Shown: piece by piece, positions 1-8,732 of the stretch | Layout: every line of letters begins with the position of its first letter | Numbering within the stretch: position 1 is the stretch's first letter | Assembly: GCA_902580895.1 (NCBI GenBank) | Contig: CACHMJ010000001.1 | Span: 62,001 to 126,000, forward strand | Reading direction: 5' to 3' | Length of the DNA: 64,000 nucleotides | Source of the DNA: an uncultured Pelagibacteraceae bacterium | GTDB lineage: Bacteria > Pseudomonadota > Alphaproteobacteria > Pelagibacterales > Pelagibacteraceae | Program-made: the position numbers and the translations under genes | The notes under the pieces: generated by a model | The model's input: the letters and a program-made list of their open reading frames with translations, nothing else | Databases searched by the model: none | What the model was told of the DNA's origin: nothing

Positions 1-160
1 TATTCATATCAATAGATGAATGCTTAGATAGTTGTTCAAGCATGTGGTTTAAAAAACCTATTCCTGTGTCAATTTTGTATTTACCTTTACCGTCGATGTT
101 TAAGTCAACACTTATGCTTGTTTCTTTTGTTTTTCTACTTATTTTACCTTTACGCTTCAT
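1..160 (-). CDS. hisB: Imidazoleglycerol-phosphate dehydratase, N-terminal part (runs off window start)
   Basis: HisB dehydrates imidazole glycerol phosphate in histidine synthesis. Only the first 53 residues are present, read leftward from an ATG at 158-160. They begin [14 protein letters not shown] and include the family's early GIGFLNHML segment, whose His is a metal ligand in known HisB proteins. The gene continues beyond base 1. It diverges from hslV across a 91 bp spacer. Identification rests on the short but characteristic N-terminus. Confidence 0.88.
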   Translation of the reverse strand, partial: MKRKGKISRKTKETSISVDLNIDGKGKYKIDTGIGFLNHMLEQLSKHSSIDMN

Positions 161-251
161 AATTAAAAATAGGTATACATATATTATTCAATTATGGCAA
201 TAATACTAAACCTGGGCTTGAACTATCAAATTTAATATCCATTTATAAGCT

Positions 252-767
252 ATGACAACAATTGTATTGGTTAGAAAAAACAACGAAGTGGTAGTTGCTG
301 GTGACGGACAAGTAAGCATGGGTAATACTGTCGTAAAAAGCACTGCCTCAAAAGTCAGAAAAATTGAAAAGAGAGATGTAGTGGCAGGTTTCGCTGGATC
401 AACAGCTGATGCTCTAACATTATTTGAAAGATTAGAAGGAAAATTAGAAAAACATGCAGGTAATTTATCTAGAGCTGCTGTGGAGTTAGCTAAAGATTGG
501 AGAACTGATAAATATCTAAGAAGATTAGAAGCACTAATGGCAGTAGGTGACAAGAACAATAGTTACATAATTTCAGGTACTGGTGACGTTCTAGAACCTG
601 AAGGAGATGTTATTGGTATAGGCTCTGGTGGTAATTATGCTTTAGCTGCAGGGAAAGTTTTAATGGAAAGTAATATATCCGCGGAAGAAGTTGCAAAAAA
701 AGCTATAAAAGTTGCAGCTGACATCTGCGTATTTACAAATGAAAATGTCAAAATTGAAAAAATATAA
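252..767 (+). CDS. hslV: ATP-dependent protease HslVU, peptidase subunit
   Basis: HslV is the proteasome-like peptidase of the HslUV (ClpQY) cytoplasmic protease. The product is 171 residues, close to the family norm. It begins [11 protein letters not shown], so removal of Met would expose the N-terminal catalytic Thr (Thr2). The [14 protein letters not shown] and LAKDWRTD blocks and the IGSGGNYA segment are all typical. The stop codon overlaps the hslU start by one base, so the two subunits are very probably co-translated. The nearest upstream gene, hisB, diverges. Confidence 0.97.
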   Translation: MTTIVLVRKNNEVVVAGDGQVSMGNTVVKSTASKVRKIEKRDVVAGFAGSTADALTLFERLEGKLEKHAGNLSRAAVELAKDWRTDKYLRRLEALMAVGDKNNSYIISGTGDVLEPEGDVIGIGSGGNYALAAGKVLMESNISAEEVAKKAIKVAADICVFTNENVKIEKI

Positions 768-2140
768 TGGATAAATCAAACGTAACGCAATTACATCCTA
801 AAGGAGATCAGCAAAAAGAAGAAGCTTCATTAGTAAGCTCCTTGTCACCAAGAGAAATTGTTTCTGAATTAGACAGGTTTGTTGTCGGTCAAAATAAAGC
901 TAAAAGAGCAGTTGCTGTCGCCTTAAGAAACAGATGGAGAAGGCAAGCTTTAAAAGGTGAAATGAGAAATGAAGTTTTGCCAAAAAATATTTTAATGATT
1001 GGGCCAACAGGTGTTGGTAAAACAGAAATTTCAAGAAGACTCTCTAAATTAGCAGAGGCTCCTTTTGTAAAAGTTGAAGCAACTAGATTTACCGAAGTGG
1101 GTTATGTCGGAAGAGATGTAGAGCAAATAGTCAGAGATTTGATTGAAATAGCTATTTCAATGGAAAAGGTCAAAAAAAGAAAAGAGGTCTACGCGAAAGC
1201 TCAGAAATTAGCTGAGGAAAAAGTATTAGATGCTTTAGTTGGAAAAAAAGCTAGTACGGCTACCAGAGAAAGCTTTAGAAAAAGACTTAGAGATGGGGAT
1301 TTAGATAATAACGAGATAGAAATAGCTGTTAGCGAAAGTGGTGGTAATAGTACATCATTTGAAATTCCTGGAATGCCTGGTGCTAATGTAGGAATGATCA
1401 ATATTGGAGAGATGCTTGGAAAGTCTATGGGCAAGCAAGAAAAAAAGAAAAAGATGACAGTAAAAGAATCTCACGAAATTTTGATAAATGATGAGTCTGA
1501 CAAGTTAATTGAACAAGATAAAATAATTAAAGCTGCAAAAATTTCAACAGAAAACAACGGGATAGTTTTCTTAGATGAAATAGACAAAATTTCTGGAAGA
1601 ACAGATAGGGTTGGTGGAGATGTATCTAGAGAAGGTGTGCAGAGAGATTTATTACCTTTAATTGAAGGAACTACAGTTAATACAAAATATGGACCTATAA
1701 AAACTGATCATATATTATTTATTGCATCTGGTGCTTTCCAATTAGCCAAGCCCTCTGATTTACTTCCCGAATTACAAGGTAGGCTACCAATTAGGGTTGA
1801 GCTAGAAGCATTATCAAGTGATGATTTTAAAAGAATCCTAAAAGAACCTGATTTTAGTTTAATCAAACAATATGTAGCATTATTAAAGACTGAAAATGTC
1901 GAACTTGAATTTACTGAAGATGGAATTGATGCAATCGCCAATATTGCCTCTGAAGTAAATACAACTGTTGAAAATATAGGTGCTAGAAGGTTACATACAA
2001 TAATAGAAAAAATCCTTGATGAAATTAGTTTCACGGCAACTGATAGATCTGGTGAAAAAATCTCTATAAATAAAGAGTATATAAATAAAAATCTTGATAA
2101 TCTTGTTAAGGATACAGATTTGTCAAAATTTATTTTATAA
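767..2140 (+). CDS. hslU: ATP-dependent protease HslVU, ATPase subunit
   Basis: HslU is the AAA+ unfoldase that feeds substrates to HslV. The product is 457 residues. A Walker A motif GPTGVGKT lies at about residues 79-86 and a Walker B motif VFLDEIDKI near residue 270, with the variable I-domain between them. A poorly conserved lead of about 25 residues precedes the usual [11 protein letters not shown] start of the family. The C-terminus ends DLSKFIL, as expected for the tail that docks into HslV. The last six bases overlap the convergent Smr gene. Confidence 0.97.
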   Translation: MDKSNVTQLHPKGDQQKEEASLVSSLSPREIVSELDRFVVGQNKAKRAVAVALRNRWRRQALKGEMRNEVLPKNILMIGPTGVGKTEISRRLSKLAEAPFVKVEATRFTEVGYVGRDVEQIVRDLIEIAISMEKVKKRKEVYAKAQKLAEEKVLDALVGKKASTATRESFRKRLRDGDLDNNEIEIAVSESGGNSTSFEIPGMPGANVGMINIGEMLGKSMGKQEKKKKMTVKESHEILINDESDKLIEQDKIIKAAKISTENNGIVFLDEIDKISGRTDRVGGDVSREGVQRDLLPLIEGTTVNTKYGPIKTDHILFIASGAFQLAKPSDLLPELQGRLPIRVELEALSSDDFKRILKEPDFSLIKQYVALLKTENVELEFTEDGIDAIANIASEVNTTVENIGARRLHTIIEKILDEISFTATDRSGEKISINKEYINKNLDNLVKDTDLSKFIL

Positions 2141-2548
2141 TTTTTTTTTTAAAAAAACGTAAAAAGCTCCACTACCACCATCCTCAATTTCAGCATCAGT
2201 TATACTTTTTATTTTTGTCATTAAACTAGGATTATTTTTAATATAATCAGGAACGGAATTTTTTAAAATACCAAATTTCTTTGAAATATATGGATCTTTA
2301 TCATTTTGAGAATGTAGTCCCTTACCAGTTACTATTATAACTTTGGAGACTTTTTGGTGAAAACTATCAGTTATAAAACTTTCAACTTTTTTGTTTGCGT
2401 CATCAAGCGTAAAGCCATGAAGATCTAATAATTTAGTAATATAAAGTTTATCCTCTTTTTTTTCTAAATCTTTATTCGGTAACTTTTCATTTTTTTCTAA
2501 AAAGTTTTTCCAATCTTTTCTGTCTTTATCTGAAATATCGCTGTTCAA
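2135..2548 (-). CDS. Smr-domain protein (MutS2 C-terminal-like)
   Basis: This is a stand-alone Smr domain of 137 residues. The first 40 residues are charged and of low complexity. Then come the hallmark [11 protein letters not shown] motif near residue 42, IVTGKGLHS near residue 73, and [12 protein letters not shown] at the C-terminus. Smr domains are nucleic-acid binding and often nucleolytic; the target here is unknown. It abuts the Tim44-like gene with no spacer and overlaps the end of hslU tail to tail. In many alphaproteobacteria mltA lies between these two genes; it is absent here. Confidence 0.88.
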   Translation of the reverse strand: MNSDISDKDRKDWKNFLEKNEKLPNKDLEKKEDKLYITKLLDLHGFTLDDANKKVESFITDSFHQKVSKVIIVTGKGLHSQNDKDPYISKKFGILKNSVPDYIKNNPSLMTKIKSITDAEIEDGGSGAFYVFLKKKL

Positions 2549-3145
2549 TTATGAAAGAGTATCTACTAACTGCCAATTTGGATTATTGGTACTTGTATCT
2601 CTTGAAAATACCCAGGTATCATAAATTTTCTTAATCTTTTCTGGATCTCCAGATACTATTTTTTTATCTTTATCCCTAACACAAGTTATTACTTCGCCAA
2701 CAAATTCGACTGTTACTTGTAAAATTTTTCCTAAAAACTTGTGCTCTTTAATGTTTGCGGAATTTACCCCGATAAAAGTAATTTCAGCTTGATGGCCCCT
2801 TTTGCCTCTTTCTTTAAGCGCATTATCAAATTGATCATAAATTTTGTTGCTTAGCAAAGGTTTGCTAGTAGTCAATTTGTTGTCACTATCACCAAAGTCA
2901 GTAATGATAGTCTCATATGCTATCTTAGCTCCCTTTAAGAAGTCTTTTTTTGCATTTTCATCAAAATTATTTTTTTTATTTATTTTTGTTTCAGGATTTA
3001 TATTTTTCAACATTTCCTCAAACTGTGGTGGGGCCTTTCCCTCAAAACCTGTTCTTTTTCCTAGAATTCCTCTAAGTCTTAAAAAAATGAAGCCGGCAAT
3101 CATCGCTAATAAAATGATATCGATGTATTCAAAACTATAATTCAT
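2549..3145 (-). CDS. Tim44-like domain protein (TimA-type)
   Basis: The product has 198 residues. A single N-terminal membrane segment (about residues 7-24, IDIILLAMIAGFIFLRLRG) is followed by a linker and a Tim44-like domain (about 60-198). The RGILGKRTGFEG segment just after the membrane span is typical of alphaproteobacterial Tim44-like proteins, relatives of the mitochondrial import motor anchor. The bacterial role is not settled; membrane-associated protein handling is an inference. It forms a leftward pair with the Smr gene and diverges from fxsA across 57 bp. Confidence 0.85.
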   Translation of the reverse strand: MNYSFEYIDIILLAMIAGFIFLRLRGILGKRTGFEGKAPPQFEEMLKNINPETKINKKNNFDENAKKDFLKGAKIAYETIITDFGDSDNKLTTSKPLLSNKIYDQFDNALKERGKRGHQAEITFIGVNSANIKEHKFLGKILQVTVEFVGEVITCVRDKDKKIVSGDPEKIKKIYDTWVFSRDTSTNNPNWQLVDTLS

Positions 3146-3202
3146 AAACTAAATCTAATTACTATGTTGATTAATTTCAACTAACAATTACATTAAAGAC
3201 AA

Positions 3203-3628
3203 ATGAACACAGTACTTTTAGCTGTAATTTTAATCCCAATTGTGGAGATTTACCTTTTTATAAAGATCGGGTCTCAAATAGGTGCTTTCACTACTATATT
3301 CCTGGTATTTTTTACTGCGGTTGTAGGAGTGTACTATGCCAGATACGAGGGGATTAACACTCTAAGATCTGGAATGATGCAAATAATTAAAAATCAAATT
3401 CCAGCCCATGAATTAATTTCTGGTGCTGCAATAGCATTTGCAGCTGTTCTGTTAATCATACCTGGATTTGCTACAGACTTGATTGGTTTCCTTTTAATCA
3501 TCCCAATAACACGAAAGTTAATATTAGGAAGATTTAACAAAAAATTTGAAAATAAAGAGACGAAAAAAAGTAATTTTATTGAGGGAGAATTTGAAGAAAT
3601 AGAGGATGACAATGACAGAAAAATTTAA
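3203..3628 (+). CDS. fxsA: FxsA family membrane protein
   Basis: A 141-residue integral membrane protein of the FxsA family, named for E. coli FxsA, which affects phage exclusion when overproduced. The N-terminus has the family's ILIPIVEIYLFIKIG stretch. Further hydrophobic spans follow at about 26-44 and 72-96, with the typical LLIIPGFATDLIGFLL block, then a charged C-terminal tail. It overlaps secB by about 17 bases, so translation is probably coupled. Its physiological role is unknown. Confidence 0.9.
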   Translation: MNTVLLAVILIPIVEIYLFIKIGSQIGAFTTIFLVFFTAVVGVYYARYEGINTLRSGMMQIIKNQIPAHELISGAAIAFAAVLLIIPGFATDLIGFLLIIPITRKLILGRFNKKFENKETKKSNFIEGEFEEIEDDNDRKI

Positions 3629-4034
3629 GATCATATTAAAATATATCAAAGATATGTCTAGCGAGACACCGGATGTTGAAACTTTTATTTCTACAGGAAA
3701 TCATTTAAATAAATATCAGTTAGATATAGATATTAAGTCATTAGCTATAAAGAATAAGATGATACAAGTTGATCTTACTTTAAAATATTTAAATAAAGAT
3801 AGCGAAGTTAAGAGGTCACATTTTGAAATTGTTTACGCAGCAGTAGTAAAGATTGATGAAGCAATAAAAGATAAAAAAGAGTTAGAAAAAATTATACTAT
3901 GTGATGTTCCAAACGCAATCTATCCAGATTTAGAAAAATCATTTTTAGATATGATGCATAATTCAGGTCATCCAAATGTAAAACTAGAAAAGAAAATAGA
4001 TTTTACCAAACTTTACTCAGAAAAGTTCAATTAA
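3612..4034 (+). CDS. secB: Protein-export chaperone SecB
   Basis: SecB holds presecretory proteins unfolded and delivers them to SecA. The product is about 140 residues, the usual size. YIKDMSSETPDVE near the N-terminus and the C-terminal LCDVPNAIYPDLEKSFLDMM and GHPNVKLEKKIDF blocks identify it, although the sequence is divergent. Two ATGs are possible (3606 and 3612). The second is preferred because AGAGGA at 3601-3606 sits at ribosome-binding distance from it. The last eight bases overlap the convergent dnaQ. Confidence 0.9.
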   Translation: MTEKFKIILKYIKDMSSETPDVETFISTGNHLNKYQLDIDIKSLAIKNKMIQVDLTLKYLNKDSEVKRSHFEIVYAAVVKIDEAIKDKKELEKIILCDVPNAIYPDLEKSFLDMMHNSGHPNVKLEKKIDFTKLYSEKFN

Positions 4035-4692
4035 AATAATTTTTTTTTAGAGAAGTCTTTAAATAAGTTTGATGATTTTTAAGCTCCTCAGGAGTCGGTT
4101 TGATAACCTTTGTAGAATAGATAACTTTTCCAGTATTTAATTTTGAAACTTCTTTTTCTTTGTTTTTAAAGTCTAAAGTTGGTTCTTTTTGATCAATCAA
4201 ATTTATATAAACTCTAGCTAACAAATCACAGTCAATTAGCGCAGTATGTTGAACCCTTTTGGAATTGTCTATCCTATATCTCTTACATAAAGCATCTAGA
4301 CTTATTTGGGACCCTGGAAATTTATTTCTTGCTAATGATACTGTGTCCACAACTTCATTATCAATTTTGTTTTTTCCAATAATTTTAAGTTCATTATTTA
4401 AATGAGATAAATCAAATTCTGCGTTATGAATTATTAATCTTTTATCTTTTATAAATCTTAGAAAATCATCAGCTATCTCTCTAAATCTCGATTTGTCTGA
4501 TAAAAAACTATCTGAATATCCATGTACTGCAAAAGCTTTCTCTGATACTTTTCTTTCTGGATTTAAATAACAATGAAATTTTCTTTTTGTTGGTATTAAA
4601 TTATCTAACTCAATACACCCAATCTCTACAATTCTATGCCCCTCTTTTACTGAAATGCCAGTTGTTTCTGTGTCTAGAACAATTTCTTTCAT
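4027..4692 (-). CDS. dnaQ: DNA polymerase III epsilon subunit (proofreading exonuclease)
   Basis: DnaQ is the 3'-5' proofreading exonuclease of the replicative polymerase. The DEDDh residues are visible: Asp7 and Glu9 in DTETTG, Asp94 in NAEFD, and His149 with Asp154 in HTALIDCD. At 221 residues it has the exonuclease domain and a short C-terminal tail that would contact the alpha subunit. Its ATG overlaps the coaE stop in an ATGA arrangement, placing it last in the leftward PDRP-maf-aroE-coaE-dnaQ cluster. Confidence 0.96.
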   Translation of the reverse strand: MKEIVLDTETTGISVKEGHRIVEIGCIELDNLIPTKRKFHCYLNPERKVSEKAFAVHGYSDSFLSDKSRFREIADDFLRFIKDKRLIIHNAEFDLSHLNNELKIIGKNKIDNEVVDTVSLARNKFPGSQISLDALCKRYRIDNSKRVQHTALIDCDLLARVYINLIDQKEPTLDFKNKEKEVSKLNTGKVIYSTKVIKPTPEELKNHQTYLKTSLKKNYFN

Positions 4693-5258
4693 GCTAAATT
4701 TTTTATAATTTCTTTTACTTTAATTTTAACAGAATTTTTTTTAAAATTGTTCTTAATTATAAATTGAGACTTTTTCTTTTTTAAAACAAGTGAAAGTTGT
4801 ATCTTTTTAAAATTGTTAAGTATTTTCATATTAAAATTTTTTCGTTTTCTTAGTCTTTTTAAAATTTCTAATTTCTTAGACTCAACAAAAATTAGTATAT
4901 CTTCTTTCTTATTCAGCTTGTTCTCTAATAGAAGAGGAACATCTAATACAACAAATTTCTTATTTTTGTTTTTTTTTAAAAAATCATTCATTTTTTTTCT
5001 TACTTCATAATGAACGATTTTAACAATTTTTTTTAGATTCTTTTTGTTAGATAAAATTGCATAAATAATTTCTTTTTTTTTCACAGGAAAAGAATCAAAA
5101 TAATTTGGAAGTTCTTTTTTTAATTTTTGAAAAATTTTTCTGTTATGTTTATAAATTTTTGAAACTTCTAAATCAGCGTTAAATACAGGAAAGCCAAAAC
5201 ATTTGGCTATAAAAGTTTTGCCAGAACCAATGTCACCTAAAATACCTATTCTTTTCAT
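4689..5258 (-). CDS. coaE: Dephospho-CoA kinase
   Basis: CoaE phosphorylates dephospho-CoA in the last step of coenzyme A synthesis. The P-loop GDIGSGKT is at residues 8-15, FPVFNADLEV carries the substrate-site Asp, and VVLDVPLLLEN is the family's Walker-B-like segment. The length, 189 residues, is normal. The C-terminal half is exceptionally Lys/Asn-rich, in keeping with the AT-rich genome. Its ends overlap aroE upstream and dnaQ downstream by 4 bases each. Confidence 0.93.
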   Translation of the reverse strand: MKRIGILGDIGSGKTFIAKCFGFPVFNADLEVSKIYKHNRKIFQKLKKELPNYFDSFPVKKKEIIYAILSNKKNLKKIVKIVHYEVRKKMNDFLKKNKNKKFVVLDVPLLLENKLNKKEDILIFVESKKLEILKRLRKRKNFNMKILNNFKKIQLSLVLKKKKSQFIIKNNFKKNSVKIKVKEIIKNLA

Positions 5259-6049
5259 AAATCTAAAAATTCATTTAATTCATCGTTGATTTTCGGTTCA
5301 ACCCTATGCCACAATTTAAATGCCTCGAAAGCCTGATAAATAAACATCATTTTGCCATTAGAAACTTTACAACCTAAGTTTTTTCCAGTTTTTAAAAAAT
5401 TAGTCTCTTTTGGATTGTAAATAACATCGTAAAATAGCTTTTCTCTATTTATATTTTTAAAATTTAAACCTATTTTATCTTCTTTATTTAGACCCAAGCT
5501 GGTAGCGTTAATAATCATATCAAATTCTGGTTGATCTCCCCAGTCAACTAAACCAATGTTTGGAAAATTTTCTTTTAAGTTTTCAGTTTTTTGCTTGGTT
5601 CTATTACTTACTATAATTTTAGAAACACCTAATTTTTCTAAAGCATAAATTATAGAAGGTACCACTCCTCCGGCTCCCAAAATAAATATTGTTTTGTTTT
5701 TTAAATTAAACTGTGTTTCCTTTAGACTCAATTCAAAACCTTTTATATCTGTGTTATGACCTATAAGTTTTTTATCATGTATATATATAGTATTTACAGA
5801 CTGCGTAATCTTAGACTCTTCGCTAAGTGCATCTAAAAAAGGAATAACATCACCTTTAAAAGGAACAGTAACATTTATCCCATTTAATTTATTATCCTTA
5901 ATTTCATTGATAACCTCTTGGATTTCACTTTTATCTATTTTTCTTCTATCATAATTTGCATCAATATTATTTTTTTCAAACCAATAATTATGTAATTTGG
6001 GTGAGAGTGAGTGTTCAATAGGATTTCCAATGACAAGATATTTTTTCAT
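5255..6049 (-). CDS. aroE: Shikimate dehydrogenase (NADP+)
   Basis: AroE reduces 3-dehydroshikimate to shikimate in aromatic amino-acid synthesis. The N-terminal NPIEHSLSPKLHN motif, the NVTVPFKGD segment with the catalytic Lys, the HNTDIKGF segment, the dinucleotide-binding GAGGVVPS and the INATSLGL block are all present in order. At 264 residues it is of normal length. It overlaps maf upstream and coaE downstream by four bases each. Confidence 0.96.
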   Translation of the reverse strand: MKKYLVIGNPIEHSLSPKLHNYWFEKNNIDANYDRRKIDKSEIQEVINEIKDNKLNGINVTVPFKGDVIPFLDALSEESKITQSVNTIYIHDKKLIGHNTDIKGFELSLKETQFNLKNKTIFILGAGGVVPSIIYALEKLGVSKIIVSNRTKQKTENLKENFPNIGLVDWGDQPEFDMIINATSLGLNKEDKIGLNFKNINREKLFYDVIYNPKETNFLKTGKNLGCKVSNGKMMFIYQAFEAFKLWHRVEPKINDELNEFLDL

Positions 6050-6630
6050 TTATAATTATCTAAATATTTTTTAATCTTTTCAACCGGAAGACCCATTATT
6101 GTATTCTCATTTCCATCAATGCTTGAAAATAAATTTCTTCCTTCTCCTTCTATTTGGTATACATTATAAGCATATAGCGTCTCATCAGAAATTTTTGCCA
6201 AATAACTTTTAAGATCATCTTCTTTCATTTTTTTCATTGTCAGAGTCGCTCTATCTGTATGATTCCATACCATAGATCCATTTTTTGAAATACATACTGA
6301 ACTAATTAAATGATGCTTTTTACCGTTAAGTTTTTTTAAAATCTTTAAAGCTTCCTCCCTATCGCTCGGTTTTGATATCAGTTCTCCATCTAAATCAATA
6401 ACACTATCTGCGCCTAAGACTAGATTGTCACTAAATTTTCCACTTATCTTGTTGGCTTTCAGTTCAGCCAAATTTTTAGATATCATCTCTGGTGACGCTT
6501 TTTCTTTCAATAAACTTGATTTAATAACATCTTCGTCAACATTAGATGGTTTTACATCATTTAAAATATGGTGCTCATCAAGAATTTTCTTTCTTACCTT
6601 ACTTTGGGAAGCTAGAATAATCCTAAGCAT
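6046..6630 (-). CDS. maf: Maf family nucleoside triphosphate pyrophosphatase
   Basis: Maf proteins hydrolyse non-canonical or regulatory NTPs to NMPs and have been linked to septum formation. The product is 194 residues. LASQSKVRKKIL at the N-terminus, LGADSVIDLDG in the middle and YQIEGEGRNLFSSIDG with MGLPVEKI near the end are the family signatures. Which Maf subtype (YhdE or YceF) cannot be decided by eye. It overlaps the preceding PDRP gene by eight bases. Confidence 0.93.
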   Translation of the reverse strand: MLRIILASQSKVRKKILDEHHILNDVKPSNVDEDVIKSSLLKEKASPEMISKNLAELKANKISGKFSDNLVLGADSVIDLDGELISKPSDREEALKILKKLNGKKHHLISSVCISKNGSMVWNHTDRATLTMKKMKEDDLKSYLAKISDETLYAYNVYQIEGEGRNLFSSIDGNENTIMGLPVEKIKKYLDNYK

Positions 6631-7447
6631 TTTCTTTGTAAATCTCGTATATTTTAATAATTGAGGCAGCTGTTTCCTCCACAGATTTTCTGGTTACATC
6701 GATTGATGGCCATTTGTATTTTTTAAATGTTTTTTTGGCTGCCTCGACTTCTTTTCTAACCTGATCCAAGTCTGTATATAGTTTATTCGTATTTTCTTTA
6801 AGAGAGTTCATTCTATTTTTTCTGATTTCAACTAACCTTTCTGGTTCGGTATTTAAACCTACAACACAAGCTAATTTTGGTTTTTTTTTTAAAATTTCCG
6901 GTATAGAGTTATCATTGACCAATGGAATGTTTGAAGTTTTAAACCCTTTGTTTGCTAAAAAAATCGCAGTTGGTGTTTTACTTGTTCTGCTAACTCCTAA
7001 TAAAATTATATCTGATTTTTGAATTTCTTTTAATAAATTTCCATCATCATGATTCATTGTAAATTGGATTGCTTCAATTCTATCATAATATTCCTCGTTT
7101 AATGCATACTGACCACTAGGTTGATGAGATGCTTTTTGATTTAGAAGCTTTGAAAAGCTAAGGATTAGATCTCCGAGAACGCCAAAACATGGTATTTTTT
7201 TTTCGTTACTTGTTTTTGCTAAATATTTAGCCAGATTGCTATCTACTATAGAATATAAGATTATTGAATTTTTGGTTTTTTCAGCTGTTTCTAAAATTTT
7301 TAATATTTGGTTATCTGTTCTAGTAAAAGAATAAGTGTGTATTTTATAGTCAATATTTTTAAATTGAGCCTTAATTGCTATAAAAATTCGATCTAGTGTT
7401 TCCCCAGTTGCATCAGATATTAGATAAATTTGATATAAGTTATTCAT
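6623..7447 (-). CDS. Pyruvate,phosphate dikinase / PEP synthase regulatory protein (DUF299)
   Basis: This bifunctional ADP-dependent kinase and phosphate-dependent phosphorylase (PDRP/PSRP, formerly DUF299) switches pyruvate,phosphate dikinase or PEP synthase off and on. The N-terminal IYLISDATGETLD and the ADP-binding GVSRTSKTP are diagnostic, and 274 residues is typical. The partner dikinase is not in the window. It is the first gene of the leftward cluster. In Caulobacter and Rickettsia its homologue flanks the replication origin opposite hemE; the same arrangement occurs here. Confidence 0.93.
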   Translation of the reverse strand: MNNLYQIYLISDATGETLDRIFIAIKAQFKNIDYKIHTYSFTRTDNQILKILETAEKTKNSIILYSIVDSNLAKYLAKTSNEKKIPCFGVLGDLILSFSKLLNQKASHQPSGQYALNEEYYDRIEAIQFTMNHDDGNLLKEIQKSDIILLGVSRTSKTPTAIFLANKGFKTSNIPLVNDNSIPEILKKKPKLACVVGLNTEPERLVEIRKNRMNSLKENTNKLYTDLDQVRKEVEAAKKTFKKYKWPSIDVTRKSVEETAASIIKIYEIYKENA

Positions 7448-7730
7448 GTATTAGTAGTGTATAAATTTTTATTATTTTTATTATATTGAAGATCTTTCAT
7501 ATTTTTTAAATTTACGTTGTAAAACAATGCTTTTATTAACAATATTAAACATGTTAAAATTTTGATTAAGTATTTTGTGTATTTGGTTAATAAGCTTCAA
7601 TTTTGTATATATATTTATTAAAATTAAAACTCTAAATGTTAATAAACTGTTTATAAGATGTTCAATAAATTTAATCACCATTATTCACAAGGTATACTAA
7701 CATTACTACTAAATATATTTAATTATTTAT
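7448..7730. other. oriC: Putative chromosomal replication origin (oriC) in the DUF299-hemE spacer
   Basis: This 283 bp AT-rich spacer separates two gene blocks transcribed away from each other. It holds one sequence matching the DnaA-box consensus TTATNCACA exactly (TTATTCACA, 7681-7689) and four one-mismatch relatives: TTATACACT (minus strand, 7457-7465), TTATTAACA (7533-7541), the same on the minus strand (7637-7645) and TTATAAACA (minus strand, 7648-7656). Caulobacter's origin lies at the equivalent place, between hemE and the DUF299 gene. A very AT-rich tract near 7595-7630 could be the unwinding region. The call is inferred from synteny and motifs. The spacer must also carry the hemE and DUF299 promoters. 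Confidence 0.6.
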
Positions 7731-8732
7731 ATGTCCCCAATTGAGGAAGTAATAATAAATAAAAAAAGCAATATTAATCCCATATGGATAATGAGACAAG
7801 CTGGTAGATATTTACCAGAATTTAGGGAAATAAGAAAAGAAAATCCTGATTTTATTAAATTGTGTCTTAATGAGAAATTATCAAGTGAGATTACTCTACA
7901 ACCTTTAAAAAGATTTGACATGGATGCTGCAATAATTTTTTCTGATATTTTAATGTTACCATATGGTTTAAATCAAAATGTTGAGTTTAAAAAAAACATA
8001 GGTCCACTACTCGGTGGTTTAGATGTAGAGAAAATTTCAAAAATCCAAGAAAATGATTTTGTAGAAAAATTATCTCCTGTTTATGAATTAATTAAATTAG
8101 TGAGTACTTCGTGTCTCACTAAGAACAAAACTACAATAGGTTTTGTTGGAGCGCCATGGACACTACTAGTTTACATGATAAATAAAAAATCACCCAAATT
8201 AAATTTAAATGAAAATTTCTTTGGAGATAAGTATTTAATTGATAGAATTCTTAAAATTCTAGATAAATTTTTAAAAATACATGTTAAGCATCAAATTGAT
8301 AGTGGTGCTCAAATCATACAAATTTTCGATAGCTGGGCTGGTTTGTTAAAAGAAAAAGATTTAACTTATTACATGTATAACCCCACGTTAAGTTTAGTAA
8401 ATTATATTAAATTGCTGAATGTACCCGTGATTTGTTTCCCAAGAGGTATAAAAAACTATAAAGAGTTCTGTGAAATTGTTAAACCAGACACTATTTGTAT
8501 TGATTATGAAGTTGATCCTTTAAAAATTAATAAAGAAATAAACATTCCTGTCCAAGGTGGAATGGATCCAAAAGTTTTACTTTCTAGTAAAGAAAACTTA
8601 AAAAAAGAGGCAACAAAATATCTAGATATATTTAAAGATCATCCATATATATTTAACTTAGGTCACGGCGTCTTACCAGAGACAGACCCTAATATGATGG
8701 ATTATTTAGTAAAGACAGTGAAAGACTATTGA
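7731..8732 (+). CDS. hemE: Uroporphyrinogen decarboxylase
   Basis: HemE decarboxylates uroporphyrinogen III to coproporphyrinogen III in heme synthesis. WIMRQAGRYLPEFRE near residue 19 is the classic N-terminal signature, followed by FSDILMLPYG with the catalytic Asp, GAPWTLLVYM, FDSWAGLL and the C-terminal FNLGHGVLPETDP. The length of 333 residues is normal. It starts the rightward heme cluster hemE-hemH-hemJ. Confidence 0.97.
   Translation: MSPIEEVIINKKSNINPIWIMRQAGRYLPEFREIRKENPDFIKLCLNEKLSSEITLQPLKRFDMDAAIIFSDILMLPYGLNQNVEFKKNIGPLLGGLDVEKISKIQENDFVEKLSPVYELIKLVSTSCLTKNKTTIGFVGAPWTLLVYMINKKSPKLNLNENFFGDKYLIDRILKILDKFLKIHVKHQIDSGAQIIQIFDSWAGLLKEKDLTYYMYNPTLSLVNYIKLLNVPVICFPRGIKNYKEFCEIVKPDTICIDYEVDPLKINKEINIPVQGGMDPKVLLSSKENLKKEATKYLDIFKDHPYIFNLGHGVLPETDPNMMDYLVKTVKDY

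Noticed and set aside
7481..7681. A 66-codon reading frame on the minus strand in the DUF299-hemE spacer
   Set aside because: It is Ile/Leu/Lys/Asn-rich with no recognisable motif and lies over the putative DnaA boxes; AT-rich DNA gives such frames by chance.
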